Shown here: in pieces, positions 25,090-34,091 of the stretch | Numbering within the stretch: position 1 is the stretch's first letter | How the letters are laid out: the number at the start of each line of letters is the position of its first letter | Assembly: GCA_019057795.1 (NCBI GenBank) | Contig: JAHLWS010000030.1 | Location: 1 to 64,000, forward strand | DNA from: Promethearchaeota archaeon | Lineage (GTDB): Archaea > Asgardarchaeota > Lokiarchaeia > Sigyniarchaeales > SOKP01 | Direction: 5' to 3' | Length of the DNA stretch: 64,000 nt | Program-made: the position numbers and the translations under genes | The notes under the pieces: model-generated | Told to the model about the DNA's origin: nothing | Databases searched by the model: none | Seen by the model: only the letters and a program-made list of their open reading frames with translations

Positions 25090-27039
25090 TCAATAAACTT
25101 TCCATACTAATAAATGTTGAGTTGAAAAAACGGGTTCTAATTCTGATTGCTGTAAAGATTGGATTAATATCCAATTAATTCCGTCTTCTAAGAGAGGTTC
25201 TTTTATAGAAATTATGTATTGCACATTATACTCAGATCGCAAAAGAGCACGGTCTTCTTGGTATGTCATATTTAATATAATTATTTTCCTACTTAGAACC
25301 TCTAAAGGAGATGTTTCATAATTATAAATGGCATTTTTAGGCCAAAACCTAAAAAAACGTTGGTCAAGCAAGTTAGAAAATGAAAATGCAAATTCAGTGT
25401 TCTCAAGAACTTCATTTGGATTAATTAGACCATACCATAAATCGATTCCAATAGATGCACGACCGTGAAAGGTGGGTAAAAATCCTACTCCAGAAAGTTT
25501 ATTTGCTATATCTTTATTAGTAGTAAAAATCAATCCATCTATGTCTTCATTTTGAAAGTATTCAATAATTTCGATTTCTTCCTCGGTCAAACAGAGATTT
25601 TCCCATGGATAGGGACTACTACACATACCAGCTCTATTGGTCTCTATAGTTGTTATCGAAAAAATTAGCATTGAAATTGTTAATATAAGAAGCCAGAGCC
25701 CTTTTTTCATTTTAAGAGGATCAAGAGAAATTTTTGTAAAATTTAGAATTTTATATTTATTTATTAAGAAAATAAACAGAAATAAGATGAAAGATATAAA
25801 TGAAAATACATAGACAAACCAAAGATCAATTTTAGTAGAAACTTCGATTTTTATAAAGGAATACACTATTGATATAAATAATAGAATTACAAGTAAAAAA
25901 CAACTTAATGTTTCAGAATAGGTTGCAATAAAGTCTTTAATATAAATTATGCCTGATACCGAAAAAATAATTAGTATGGGGAAAAATATGACAATTGAAT
26001 AAAAGGTAGAAGGGAGCAGAAATGAAAAAGGTATAATAAAAAGGATTAAATAATACTTTTGAAGAAATTGCCGATTGTTATTAAGTTGAGCATTCTTTTC
26101 ATCATAATTTTTTAGTAATGTAGCTATTTTATACAGCGTTATTATTACACCTACTGGGAAAAAAATAGAAATTACACCTAAATTCCATACATAAAACCAG
26201 CTAAGTAATATACCCATCCCGAACAATGTTTTCTCATCAAAAAAAGGGGAAAATGTTTGATTTGGATCGAGTCTCAATAAAAATCCAAAATTTAATATTT
26301 CTAAACCTATGAAAAAAGCAATTATACTTAGCGGAAGAATTAAAAATACAATTAGCTTTTGTAAATTTCTAATTTTTCGGATTAAAGCTGTAAATATCAT
26401 AATTACTATTGTTATAAATGTACCTACCCAAAGTCTGTGCGATAGGGCACCAATCATGAGGAGTAAAAACATAAAAATTATGGCTTTAAATACATTAATC
26501 GAATTAGTTAATACTTTTAAATTTAAATTCAAAAGAACTATCATTACAATTGTTATAATAATTCTTGTACTAACGGTCATTGTGATATTATTAATTACAT
26601 CAAAGGAAAATAAGATCGCTGCTACAAATAAAAATCGGCTCCATTCTTCTTCGAATAGTCTATTTCCGAGATTTCGGGAGCTTTTATAGATAATTATGAT
26701 GAGTATAATATTGAAGGCTAATATCGCTTCAGTTATACCAAATATACCGAATGAAAAAAAGTTCAGAAGACTTATTAAAAAGGCAAGGAACATGGGAACG
26801 CCTATTGCTCGATGAGAAAAAGGATAATACCCAAAATAGGAAGTGGGATGGATTAACCAAGTATTATCAGAAAATAATGCCCCATCTCTAAGAGCATTTG
26901 CCATCCACATCACTTGATATGCATCGACTCCATAAATGCGAGGATAATGGGTAAATAGAATAATAATTACCACTATAACAAGGAGAAAGTAATATTGGTT
27001 ATTATTATTTATAGTAATCCTCATGAATTTATGGCTCAA
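25090..27039 (-). CDS. Large multi-membrane GT-C-like protein (paralogue 1)
   Basis: A 649-residue protein with roughly 12 membrane segments (residues about 15-465) and a soluble C-terminal domain (about 480-649) that would face outside. After the first membrane segment comes IYGVDAYQVMWMANALRDG, with Asp39 placed where GT-C glycosyltransferases of the PMT/ArnT/oligosaccharyltransferase type carry their first external acidic catalytic residue; WSRFLFVAA and HRLWV follow. GT-C enzymes use lipid-linked sugar donors on the outer face. That function is inferred from topology and the acidic loop, not from a clear family match. The paralogue at 37543-39462 shares the same plan, including the end (LLVWKVY against FLIWKIY), and an almost identical 300-bp tract. 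Confidence 0.65.
   Translation of the reverse strand: MSHKFMRITINNNNQYYFLLVIVVIIILFTHYPRIYGVDAYQVMWMANALRDGALFSDNTWLIHPTSYFGYYPFSHRAIGVPMFLAFLISLLNFFSFGIFGITEAILAFNIILIIIIYKSSRNLGNRLFEEEWSRFLFVAAILFSFDVINNITMTVSTRIIITIVMIVLLNLNLKVLTNSINVFKAIIFMFLLLMIGALSHRLWVGTFITIVIMIFTALIRKIRNLQKLIVFLILPLSIIAFFIGLEILNFGFLLRLDPNQTFSPFFDEKTLFGMGILLSWFYVWNLGVISIFFPVGVIITLYKIATLLKNYDEKNAQLNNNRQFLQKYYLILFIIPFSFLLPSTFYSIVIFFPILIIFSVSGIIYIKDFIATYSETLSCFLLVILLFISIVYSFIKIEVSTKIDLWFVYVFSFISFILFLFIFLINKYKILNFTKISLDPLKMKKGLWLLILTISMLIFSITTIETNRAGMCSSPYPWENLCLTEEEIEIIEYFQNEDIDGLIFTTNKDIANKLSGVGFLPTFHGRASIGIDLWYGLINPNEVLENTEFAFSFSNLLDQRFFRFWPKNAIYNYETSPLEVLSRKIIILNMTYQEDRALLRSEYNVQYIISIKEPLLEDGINWILIQSLQQSELEPVFSTQHLLVWKVY
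26641..26940 (-). repeat. Near-identical tract shared with 39064-39363
   Basis: Hand alignment without gaps gives about 16 differences in 300 bases, 11 of them in the last 120, although the two genes differ much more elsewhere. It encodes residues about 33-133 of the two GT-C-like paralogues. This indicates gene conversion or a recent recombination tract. Confidence 0.8.
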
Positions 27040-27379
27040 TTATTATTACTTCTTAGGAGTATTCTTATTTGGAGATAAAGAAATTTTGCTTTTTAATTTA
27101 CTTATTTTATTTGAAAGTATAACTAAACTGAAGTCTAGAAATTATGAAGACGATATAAAAAAAAATTATATTATTTTTAATTATATACAAGAAAGTTATT
27201 AAATAATTTAAAATCGTTTCATGAATAGCAAAATTAAAATATTAAAGTTAGAAGATTATACTTTTATTATTTAATATATTTTCAAATTTATATTTGAAGT
27301 TGTTTATGAATTCATTTTTATAAAAAATTTTAAAATAATAGATCTACGCTGATAAGACAGCACTATTTATAAAGAAAAG
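27040..27379. other. Divergent intergenic region
   Basis: It lies between the start of the minus-strand GT-C-like gene and the start of the plus-strand GT4 gene and must hold both promoters. It is extremely AT-rich; no coding remnant, repeat or specific site stands out. Confidence 0.5.
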
Positions 27380-28570
27380 ATGGATATGCTAGATAAGACA
27401 AATCTTTTAGTTTTAAGCCACACTTATAATAGTTTCATTAAAGATCCAATTGAAATTATTTCAAAGGATTTTAATAAAATTTATGTATTAGTTAGATATA
27501 AGCCTATAGCTGAATTAGGTAATATCATTCCTTTAAAATTTTTTAAATCCAGAAAGAAACACAGTAGGAGATACTCTATTGATTTAACGAATAAACCAGA
27601 TAATGTGGAAATTATTTTAGTACCTTTATGGTATCTTCCATTTAAGTTTTTTAATAAATTCATCGGACCTCTTCATGCTAAAGCTGTTTTGAGAATCTTG
27701 AAAAGAAGAAAAATAAAATTTGACATAATTCATGCTCATTTTGGTTGGTCTGCCGGATATGTTGGAATGATAATTAAGGAAAAATACAAAAAACCCTTGG
27801 TAATTACTGGACATGGATATGATGTATATGATTTACCTTTTCGTAGCGATTATTGGAAGGCGATGATGAGAGAGATTTTTATCAGAGCAGATCGATTATT
27901 AACCGTAAGTAAAAAGAATAGGGATTATATTAAAAAAATTGATGTTAAAAAAAAAGTAGCGATCATCAACAATGGATACTCCAATTCTTTATTTTGGTAT
28001 ATTGAAAAAGAAAAAGCGAAAAATATCTTGAATTTAGTGGATAATAGAAAGCTAATTTTAACAATAGGCAATTTAGAGAACGTTAAAGGTTACGATATTT
28101 TAATCAAGGCACTTAAGATTGTTTCTATAATTCGTAAAGATTTTTTATGTTTACATATCGGTGATGGAACAAAAGTAAATTATATAAAGAAATTAATTTC
28201 TGAGTATGATTTGAATGAAAATGTTAAACTTTTAGGTAGAAAACCTCATAATGAATTAGTCTATTGGTTTGGAGCTTGTGATTTTTTAGTATCTTCAAGT
28301 TTGTTTGAAGGTAATCCTACCGTAATGTTTGAAGCGTTAGGGTGTGGAAAACCTTTTATAGGAACAGAGGTTGGTGGAATACCCGAAGTGATATACTTTC
28401 AGAATTATGGATTATTATCTCAACCGGGAAATGAAAAAGCACTCGCTAATAACATTATTAAAGCTTTAAATTTAGATTGGAATTCAAAAGAGATTCTCGA
28501 ATATTCAAAACAGTATCGTTGGGAGAATATTACAAGGGAAATAGTAGAAATATACAAAAAATTACTTTGA
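27380..28570 (+). CDS. Glycosyltransferase family 4
   Basis: A 396-residue GT-B enzyme. Typical GT4 segments are FDIIHAHFGWSAGYVGMIIKEKYKKPLVITGHGYDVYDLP near 114-153, RADRLLTVSKKN, IINNGYSN, LTIGNLENVKGYDILIKAL, LHIGDG, KLLGRKPHNELVYWFGACDFLVSSSLFEGNPTVMFEALGCGKP and GGIPEVI. The E-x7-E donor motif is EGNPTVMFE. The enzyme adds a hexose-type sugar from a nucleotide donor during glycan assembly; the linkage is unknown. The ATG at 27380 is used; a second in-frame ATG six bases later is equally possible. It is followed by the aminotransferase/dehydrogenase pair on the same strand. Confidence 0.93.
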   Translation: MDMLDKTNLLVLSHTYNSFIKDPIEIISKDFNKIYVLVRYKPIAELGNIIPLKFFKSRKKHSRRYSIDLTNKPDNVEIILVPLWYLPFKFFNKFIGPLHAKAVLRILKRRKIKFDIIHAHFGWSAGYVGMIIKEKYKKPLVITGHGYDVYDLPFRSDYWKAMMREIFIRADRLLTVSKKNRDYIKKIDVKKKVAIINNGYSNSLFWYIEKEKAKNILNLVDNRKLILTIGNLENVKGYDILIKALKIVSIIRKDFLCLHIGDGTKVNYIKKLISEYDLNENVKLLGRKPHNELVYWFGACDFLVSSSLFEGNPTVMFEALGCGKPFIGTEVGGIPEVIYFQNYGLLSQPGNEKALANNIIKALNLDWNSKEILEYSKQYRWENITREIVEIYKKLL

Positions 28571-28787
28571 AAGTTTCGATATATTGAACAAATAATGATT
28601 TTACATATAGTAAAAATTTTTACATCATCTGGTTATTATTTTTAGGCTTTAATCCTACTAATACAATCTATTGAACAATTTCTAATAGAAACTGGAAGCT
28701 AAATAAAATTTTGTTTATATTTATTGAAATATTTAATATTTTATGAAAAATTTTCTTTTTCTAATAAATCATGCAAAATGCATACAT

Positions 28788-28795
28788 TTTAAATA
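28788..28795 (+). promoter_or_regulatory. Probable TATA box of the WbpE/WbpB-like pair
   Basis: TTTAAATA is centred about 29 bases before the ATG of the aminotransferase gene at 28821, the spacing expected for an archaeal promoter with little or no leader. The region is AT-rich throughout, so this is tentative. Confidence 0.3.
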
Positions 28796-28820
28796 ATTTA
28801 AAGAAAGAATTCCATTTTTT

Positions 28821-29939
28821 ATGAAAGTTCCATTTTTCACGTCAAGGTATCAGGATCAACGATATGGAAGCAGTATTAGAGAAAAAATAGATAAAGTGAT
28901 TAAATCTGGAAATTTTATTCTCGGTGATGAGCTTTTACAATTCGAAAAGAGAGTTGAGGAATTCACGGGAGCAAAACATGCAATTGGAGTTGCAAGTGGA
29001 TCTGATGCTTTAATTCTCTCTTTACAGTGTTTAGATATACCTAAAGGTAAAGAAGTTATAACTACTCCTTTTTCATTTTTTGCATCAACTTCTTGTATTG
29101 TAAAAAACGGTCTTAAACCCGTATTTGTAGAAGTAGATGAAAATACCTACAACATTAATCCCGATTTAATTCCTGAAAAGATAAATGATAATACTGAAGC
29201 GATTTTATCTGTTGATTTATTTTCACAACCAGCAAATTATGACAAAATTAGCAAAATCGCTAATGATTATAATTTAAAGATTATTGAAGATTCGGCGGAA
29301 GCATTTGGTATGAAATGGGGTGATACAAATGCAGGTTTATGTGGAGATATTGGAATCTATAGTTTTTATCCTACAAAAACTCTGGGAGCATTTGGTGATG
29401 GTGGGATGGTTATTACTAATAATGATGATTATGCTGAGAAAATTAGGATCCTGAGGGTACATGGGGCAAAAAAAAAGTATAATCATAGATATATAGGGAT
29501 AAATTCAAGATTGGACGCTCTACAAGCATCTATTCTTAGTATAAAACTCAATTTTATAAAAAAAGAAATTAAAGAGAGGGAAGAAATCTACAATCAATAT
29601 GTTAAAAATCTTGAAAATATAAAAGAGATAGAATTTCCAAAAATATATAAAAAAGCATCTCCAGTGTGGTATGTATTAAATGTAAAATGTAAATACAGGG
29701 ATAAATTAAGAGAGTTTCTTAAAGAGAAAGGAATTGATACGAATATTTACTATCCTAAAGCTATGCATCTTCAGGAATGTTTTATAGAATTAGGTTATAA
29801 AAAAGGAGATTTTCCTATTGCTGAAAAATTATGTAATTCTCTATTAGCTTTGCCTGTTTTCATAGGTATGAGTTCTGAAATGATCGAATATGTATGCAAT
29901 TGTATAAAACAATTTTATAAAAATCATAACAAAATGTAA
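28821..29939 (+). CDS. DegT/DnrJ/EryC1/StrS-family sugar aminotransferase, WbpE-like
   Basis: This PLP-dependent enzyme (372 residues) transfers an amino group to a keto nucleotide sugar. It has FFTSRYQDQRYGSSIREKIDKVIKSGNFILG at the N-terminus, the cofactor-contact segment ASGSDALILSL, IEDSAEAFG with the PLP-binding aspartate, and the Schiff-base lysine K186 in SFYPTKTLGAFGDGGM. The next gene is a Gfo/Idh dehydrogenase, and the start of a WbpD-like acetyltransferase follows. That order suggests the 3-keto to 3-amino step in making UDP-2,3-diacetamido-2,3-dideoxy-hexuronic acid (WbpB-E-D pathway). The specificity is inferred from neighbours. Confidence 0.9.
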   Translation: MKVPFFTSRYQDQRYGSSIREKIDKVIKSGNFILGDELLQFEKRVEEFTGAKHAIGVASGSDALILSLQCLDIPKGKEVITTPFSFFASTSCIVKNGLKPVFVEVDENTYNINPDLIPEKINDNTEAILSVDLFSQPANYDKISKIANDYNLKIIEDSAEAFGMKWGDTNAGLCGDIGIYSFYPTKTLGAFGDGGMVITNNDDYAEKIRILRVHGAKKKYNHRYIGINSRLDALQASILSIKLNFIKKEIKEREEIYNQYVKNLENIKEIEFPKIYKKASPVWYVLNVKCKYRDKLREFLKEKGIDTNIYYPKAMHLQECFIELGYKKGDFPIAEKLCNSLLALPVFIGMSSEMIEYVCNCIKQFYKNHNKM

Positions 29940-29947
29940 AGAGTATT

Positions 29948-31042
29948 ATGCGAAAGTTAAAATATGCTTTAATAGGTTGTGGAAGAATTAGTAATAAACA
30001 TATACAAGCCATCGTTGCGAATAGAAATAAATTTTTACCAGTCGCTTGTGCTGATATTATATTAGATAGAACTCAAAAAGTTGCTGCTAAAATAGAAAAA
30101 TATTTTCAAGGTATTAAAATTAAAACTTATTCCTCTTATGAAAAAATGTTAGAAAATGAAAAATTGGATATAGTTGCTATAGCCACATTTTCTGGTAATC
30201 ATGCTGAAATTGCACTTAGAGCACTAGATTATGATATAAATGTAATTTGTGAGAAACCAATGGCACTATCTACTGAAGATTGTGATAAAATAATTGAAAA
30301 AGAAGAGAACACAGATGCTAAATTAACTATTTGCATGCAAAATAGATTTAATCAATCAATTCTAAAATTGAAAAAAGCTATTCAGCAAAATAAATTTGGT
30401 AAACTATATCATGGACAAATTTCCGTACGATGGAATAGAAATGTTGATTACTATAATCAAGCAGAATGGAGAAAAACATGGAAGAATGATGGGGGCGCTC
30501 TTATGAACCAATGTTCTCATGGGATAGACTTATTACAATGGATGATGGGGGGTAAACCCAAAGCTGTTTATGGGATAATTAAAAATTATCGGGGAATTAG
30601 AGAAGCAGAAGATTTCGGAAGTGCAATCATAGAGTTTGATAATAATTCTATAGGAATTATTGAGGGTACTGTCAATACATATCCGAGAAATTTAGAAATG
30701 AAGTTATCTATATTTGGTGAGAAAGGTACTGTAGTGATAGGAGGCTTAGCTGTTAATTATATAGAAACATGGCGAATTAATGGTAAAGAGTTTAAAGAGA
30801 ATTGCATGAATCCCCAAAATATCTATGGTGATGGTCATCTTCTTGTCTATGATAATTTTTATAATGCAATTATTAATAATAGAAATCCCTATATTAAACC
30901 CGCAGATGGAAAAAAAGCAGTAGAAATTATTTTAGGGGTTTATAAATCCTTCAAAATGGGAAAGAAAGTTAATTTTCCAATAGATTTTAGTACTAAAGAA
31001 ATGATTGGAACCTTTCGGAGTAATGAATCATGTCTGAAATAA
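29948..31042 (+). CDS. Gfo/Idh/MocA-family sugar dehydrogenase, WbpB-like
   Basis: A 364-residue oxidoreductase with an N-terminal Rossmann motif (YALIGCGRISNKH), the catalytic-lysine motif VICEKPMALST near 110-120, and the substrate region GGALMNQCSHGIDLLQWMMGG near 180-200. In the WbpB role it oxidises UDP-GlcNAc(A) at C3 using NAD(P). It starts 8 bases after the aminotransferase stop. The first 13 bases of a truncated acetyltransferase overlap its 3' end. Together the three genes outline a UDP-2,3-diacetamido-uronic acid module. Confidence 0.9.
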   Translation: MRKLKYALIGCGRISNKHIQAIVANRNKFLPVACADIILDRTQKVAAKIEKYFQGIKIKTYSSYEKMLENEKLDIVAIATFSGNHAEIALRALDYDINVICEKPMALSTEDCDKIIEKEENTDAKLTICMQNRFNQSILKLKKAIQQNKFGKLYHGQISVRWNRNVDYYNQAEWRKTWKNDGGALMNQCSHGIDLLQWMMGGKPKAVYGIIKNYRGIREAEDFGSAIIEFDNNSIGIIEGTVNTYPRNLEMKLSIFGEKGTVVIGGLAVNYIETWRINGKEFKENCMNPQNIYGDGHLLVYDNFYNAIINNRNPYIKPADGKKAVEIILGVYKSFKMGKKVNFPIDFSTKEMIGTFRSNESCLK

Positions 31043-31125
31043 TTTTTAAAAATAATAGAGATCATAATTACAGATACCATAAGAGTTCTTATATTGATGA
31101 GGGTGCAAAAATTAGTGAAAATTAA
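31030..31125 (+). pseudogene. 5' stub of a WbpD-like N-acetyltransferase
   Basis: An ATG overlapping the end of the dehydrogenase gene opens a 31-residue frame ending in YIDEGAKISEN and TAA. Acetyltransferases of the left-handed beta-helix WbpD group begin exactly this way (Y-V/I-D-E-G-A-K-I-G-x-N/G-T, then the hexapeptide repeats). The frame stops where the repeats should start, so the catalytic domain has been lost by deletion, or by a point change plus decay; I see no hexapeptide repeats in the 160 bases that follow. The third enzyme of the WbpB-E-D pathway is thus missing here. Confidence 0.65.
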
Positions 31126-31288
31126 ATAGAAAGGCAAAAGTAAATCTACTGATTATTCTAAAAAGTTTCAATAATATAAAAAAAATTAGATTTCAATAAA
31201 AAATTCATTCTAATATAAGATATCAATACTTAAATAATCGTTAACATTCAATAAAACAATTCTCTAAATATGAAATGAGGATTTTTAA

Positions 31289-32053
31289 TTGAAATGTTCT
31301 TTTACTTATGATCATTATAGAGAAATATTGCAATTATTTCGAAATGAGGGATATAAAACCGTATCTTTCAGCTCTTTTAAACCAAAGGAGCCTTATCAAT
31401 TAATTTTAAGGCACGATATTGATTTTTTAGGAATAAATCTATCTATCTTAACGGATTTGGAAATGAAAATTGGTTTCCAATCAATAAATCATTTTTTAAT
31501 GACAAGTGAAGTATATAATATAAATTCACTTGCTGTAAAAAGCCTAATAAATAGACTAAGAAAAAATGGTCATCATTTGGGGTTACATATTGATCCAACT
31601 TTATTTTCTCTATATTCATCTAAACAGGAATTGCAAAATGAATTCAAAAATTTAATAAATATAGCTAATATTTACTTAGGACCACTTGACTCATATAGTT
31701 TTCATAGACCCGCTATTATCGGAACGAATAAAGATCTATTTCCAGAAAATTTTCCCTTTCAAGTTCCGAAATGTGCTTATAGTGATGAATTTACAAAAAG
31801 TATGATTTATCGAAGTGATTCCCGACGAGAATGGCAGAATGGTTGCATTTGTCAAGAAATAAAAGATCTCGACGGGCGATCTTTACAACTTTTAATACAT
31901 GCAAATTGGTGGGATTTAGAAGAAATCAATCGTGAACAGAATTTAAAGAATTATGTAAATACTCATTTACGATTAATTAAAGGTTATCTCGCAAATAATC
32001 TTTCATTTCTCCTAGAGAGTAAAATTTCATTAAAAGATTTTTTTATTGGATGA
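31289..32053 (+). CDS. Polysaccharide-deacetylase-like protein
   Basis: The 254-residue product carries the deacetylase-type metal motif LILRHDIDF (His-Asp-x-Asp) near 35-43 and GHHLGLHIDPTLF near 94-106, with SYSFHRPAII later. This is the arrangement of small NodB-fold deacetylases without a signal sequence that occur in sugar loci. A role removing acetyl groups from a sugar or glycan intermediate is likely; the substrate is unknown. The start is TTG (31289), preceded by a GAGGA Shine-Dalgarno sequence about 8 bases upstream; no ATG fits. It stands alone between glycan genes of the same orientation. Confidence 0.75.
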   Translation: MKCSFTYDHYREILQLFRNEGYKTVSFSSFKPKEPYQLILRHDIDFLGINLSILTDLEMKIGFQSINHFLMTSEVYNINSLAVKSLINRLRKNGHHLGLHIDPTLFSLYSSKQELQNEFKNLINIANIYLGPLDSYSFHRPAIIGTNKDLFPENFPFQVPKCAYSDEFTKSMIYRSDSRREWQNGCICQEIKDLDGRSLQLLIHANWWDLEEINREQNLKNYVNTHLRLIKGYLANNLSFLLESKISLKDFFIG

Positions 32054-32314
32054 AATAGGAACAAATAACGGTAAGAAATAAATTTAAAAAACATCAATTT
32101 CCTTCAGCGAAGGTTTATCTTGTTAAAAATATTAATTGCATTTAAATTTATTTAGAATGATTCTCCCCTAAAATATTATTATTTGGATTTTATCTGATGG
32201 GAATTGAATATTAAACTGGATAATTTCCAGATATTGCAAAGCAAAATTAAGACAATGGAAAAGTAAAATAATTAGAAAAGATTAAAAATATTAAAATTTG
32301 GTGTGATTATTATA

Positions 32315-33463
32315 ATGAAGGTGGTATTGCTTGAAAATGCTAATTTAACAAGTCAACTCGCTTTATCTTCACGACTTATTTCTTTTGCAAGATATCTAAA
32401 AAGTCAAGGTGATGAAGTCACTATTATATGTGCTAATAAAGATTCTTATATTAGGGATAGAATAAAAATAATTGGAAATAATTGCTCTACATACACTCCA
32501 TTAGGAAACCTAAAATATATACTTAAAACAAGTATAATATTAAAAAAATTAGGAGATATAGATATTATACATGTTTTCCAACCTAATCTTAGTGCACTCG
32601 CTCCAATTTTTATAAGTAGAATAAAATCAAAAACTAAATGTAAAGTTGTTAATGATATTCGTTCTTTATGGATTGAAATGGGTATTGCAAAGATTGAATT
32701 ATCAATGAAAAAAGGTCGAATTTTACAGTTTCTATTATATTCTATTGAATCAATGCTATTAAATCAAGTAGATTTGCATATTTTTATAACAAAAGACCAT
32801 AAAAGACATTATGAAAAAATAACAAAAAAAAAAATTCCAAATTCAATTATAATCCCCAATGCAATAGATTATAAAAATTTTAATTTAGAAAAAAGAATAG
32901 GTAATAATGAAAGGATAATTTTTGGATATATTGGTTCTTTACAAAAACTTAGGGGATTAGAAAAAATTTATTCAGTATTTAAAAAAATTAAAGACGTGGA
33001 ATTGCATCTTTATGGTTCTCCAGAACCAGGTAATTTGCCAGAAAATGTTAAATTTTTTAGATATATATCTTATGATGAAATTCCTAATATTTTGAGGAAG
33101 TTTGATGTTGGACTTGTACATGTGAATAATTCATCCAATTATTGGTATGGGTTAATTACAAATATGGATGGGTATCCTCGAAAAATTTTAGAGTATATGG
33201 GAGCTTCTTTACCGATATTGTCATCAAATCAAAAAGTAAACAAAACTGCATGTAGAGAATGTGCTCTTTTTTATGATCCTTATAACATAACCGATATAAA
33301 AGAAAAGATAAGAACCTTCAGGGATAACGAAGGAATGCGAATAAAAATGGGAAAAAAAGGAAATGAAATTCTGAAGCAGAATTATTCATATGAAATAGTA
33401 GGTAAAAAATTAAGAGGTTTTTATAAATTCCTTATCAATTCTAAATTAGGAAGCGAAACTTAG
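32315..33463 (+). CDS. Glycosyltransferase family 4
   Basis: GT-B enzyme of 382 residues from the ATG at 32315 (a GTG at 32303 would add four). Visible are the N-terminal strand MKVVLLENANL, IIHVFQPNLSALAPIF, the linker strand VDLHIFITKDHKRHY, IPNAIDYKNF, IFGYIGSLQKLRGLEKIYSVFK and KFFRYISYDEIPNILRKFDVGLVHV. The donor side is YPRKILEYMGASLPIL, with the single glutamate before YMG that is usual in this GT4 group. It adds a sugar during assembly of the locus glycan. Its 3' end overlaps that of the convergent PHP gene by 23 bases. Confidence 0.88.
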   Translation: MKVVLLENANLTSQLALSSRLISFARYLKSQGDEVTIICANKDSYIRDRIKIIGNNCSTYTPLGNLKYILKTSIILKKLGDIDIIHVFQPNLSALAPIFISRIKSKTKCKVVNDIRSLWIEMGIAKIELSMKKGRILQFLLYSIESMLLNQVDLHIFITKDHKRHYEKITKKKIPNSIIIPNAIDYKNFNLEKRIGNNERIIFGYIGSLQKLRGLEKIYSVFKKIKDVELHLYGSPEPGNLPENVKFFRYISYDEIPNILRKFDVGLVHVNNSSNYWYGLITNMDGYPRKILEYMGASLPILSSNQKVNKTACRECALFYDPYNITDIKEKIRTFRDNEGMRIKMGKKGNEILKQNYSYEIVGKKLRGFYKFLINSKLGSET

Positions 33464-34091
33464 TAAATTCATTATCTGGTTTTAAATTTTCGATAGAATG
33501 AATATCCCCACCCCTTACAAAGTTTACACCATAAATTCTGGCTTTGTCAATCCATTTTTTGGGGGGTAAATCATATTTCTTATTAATTTCTAACATAATT
33601 CTTTTTTCTCTCATAATTTCGAAGATGGAATTCAATAGACTATCAGGTATAATTTCATTGATTTTTTTGAAAAATAATCCTGGATGCATCCATGTGTCAA
33701 TTGCATAATTATTAAATACTTTAATTAAACTTTCATAGAAGAGGTTTATATCATTAGGAAAGGAATGAAATGCTACACCAATGTACTCTGCATTTCTTAA
33801 TATAGGTTTAGTTATATCTAACTCCCCAGAAGGAAGAATTTTTGTTTCAATTCCAGAAATAATAATTAATTGATCAAACTTATTCCTAGCTTCTTTAATA
33901 TCATAAATAAATTTATTGTAATCATAACTTAATTCTTTACTAACATGTTCTGTAAAACAAATTAGCGGTATATTTACTTCTATGGCTTTTCTGCAAATTT
34001 CATGAATTGAATTTTTTCCATCAGTGTAATTGGTATGAATATGCCATTCACCAGTAATTAAGAATTCCTTATATTTATCACAATTTTTCAT
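33441..34091 (-). CDS. PHP-domain metallohydrolase/phosphoesterase
   Basis: A compact PHP-fold protein (216 residues). The metal ligands of the family are visible in order: H17-x-H19 in EWHIHTNYTDG, the glutamate and histidine in CFTEH, the histidine in TWMHPG, and D-x-H in RGGDIHS near the C-terminus. PHP proteins hydrolyse phosphoesters. Stand-alone members of this size include histidinol-phosphatase and phosphotyrosine phosphatase-like enzymes, so the substrate is open. Its ATG overlaps the stop of the ATP-grasp gene by 4 bases (ATGA), so the two are translationally coupled and probably act on one pathway. Confidence 0.82.
   Translation of the reverse strand: MKNCDKYKEFLITGEWHIHTNYTDGKNSIHEICRKAIEVNIPLICFTEHVSKELSYDYNKFIYDIKEARNKFDQLIIISGIETKILPSGELDITKPILRNAEYIGVAFHSFPNDINLFYESLIKVFNNYAIDTWMHPGLFFKKINEIIPDSLLNSIFEIMREKRIMLEINKKYDLPPKKWIDKARIYGVNFVRGGDIHSIENLKPDNEFTKFRFLI

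Noticed and set aside
26309..26689. 126-codon plus-strand frame inside the first GT-C-like gene
   Set aside because: Antisense of membrane segments; the hydrophobic pattern mirrors the true gene.
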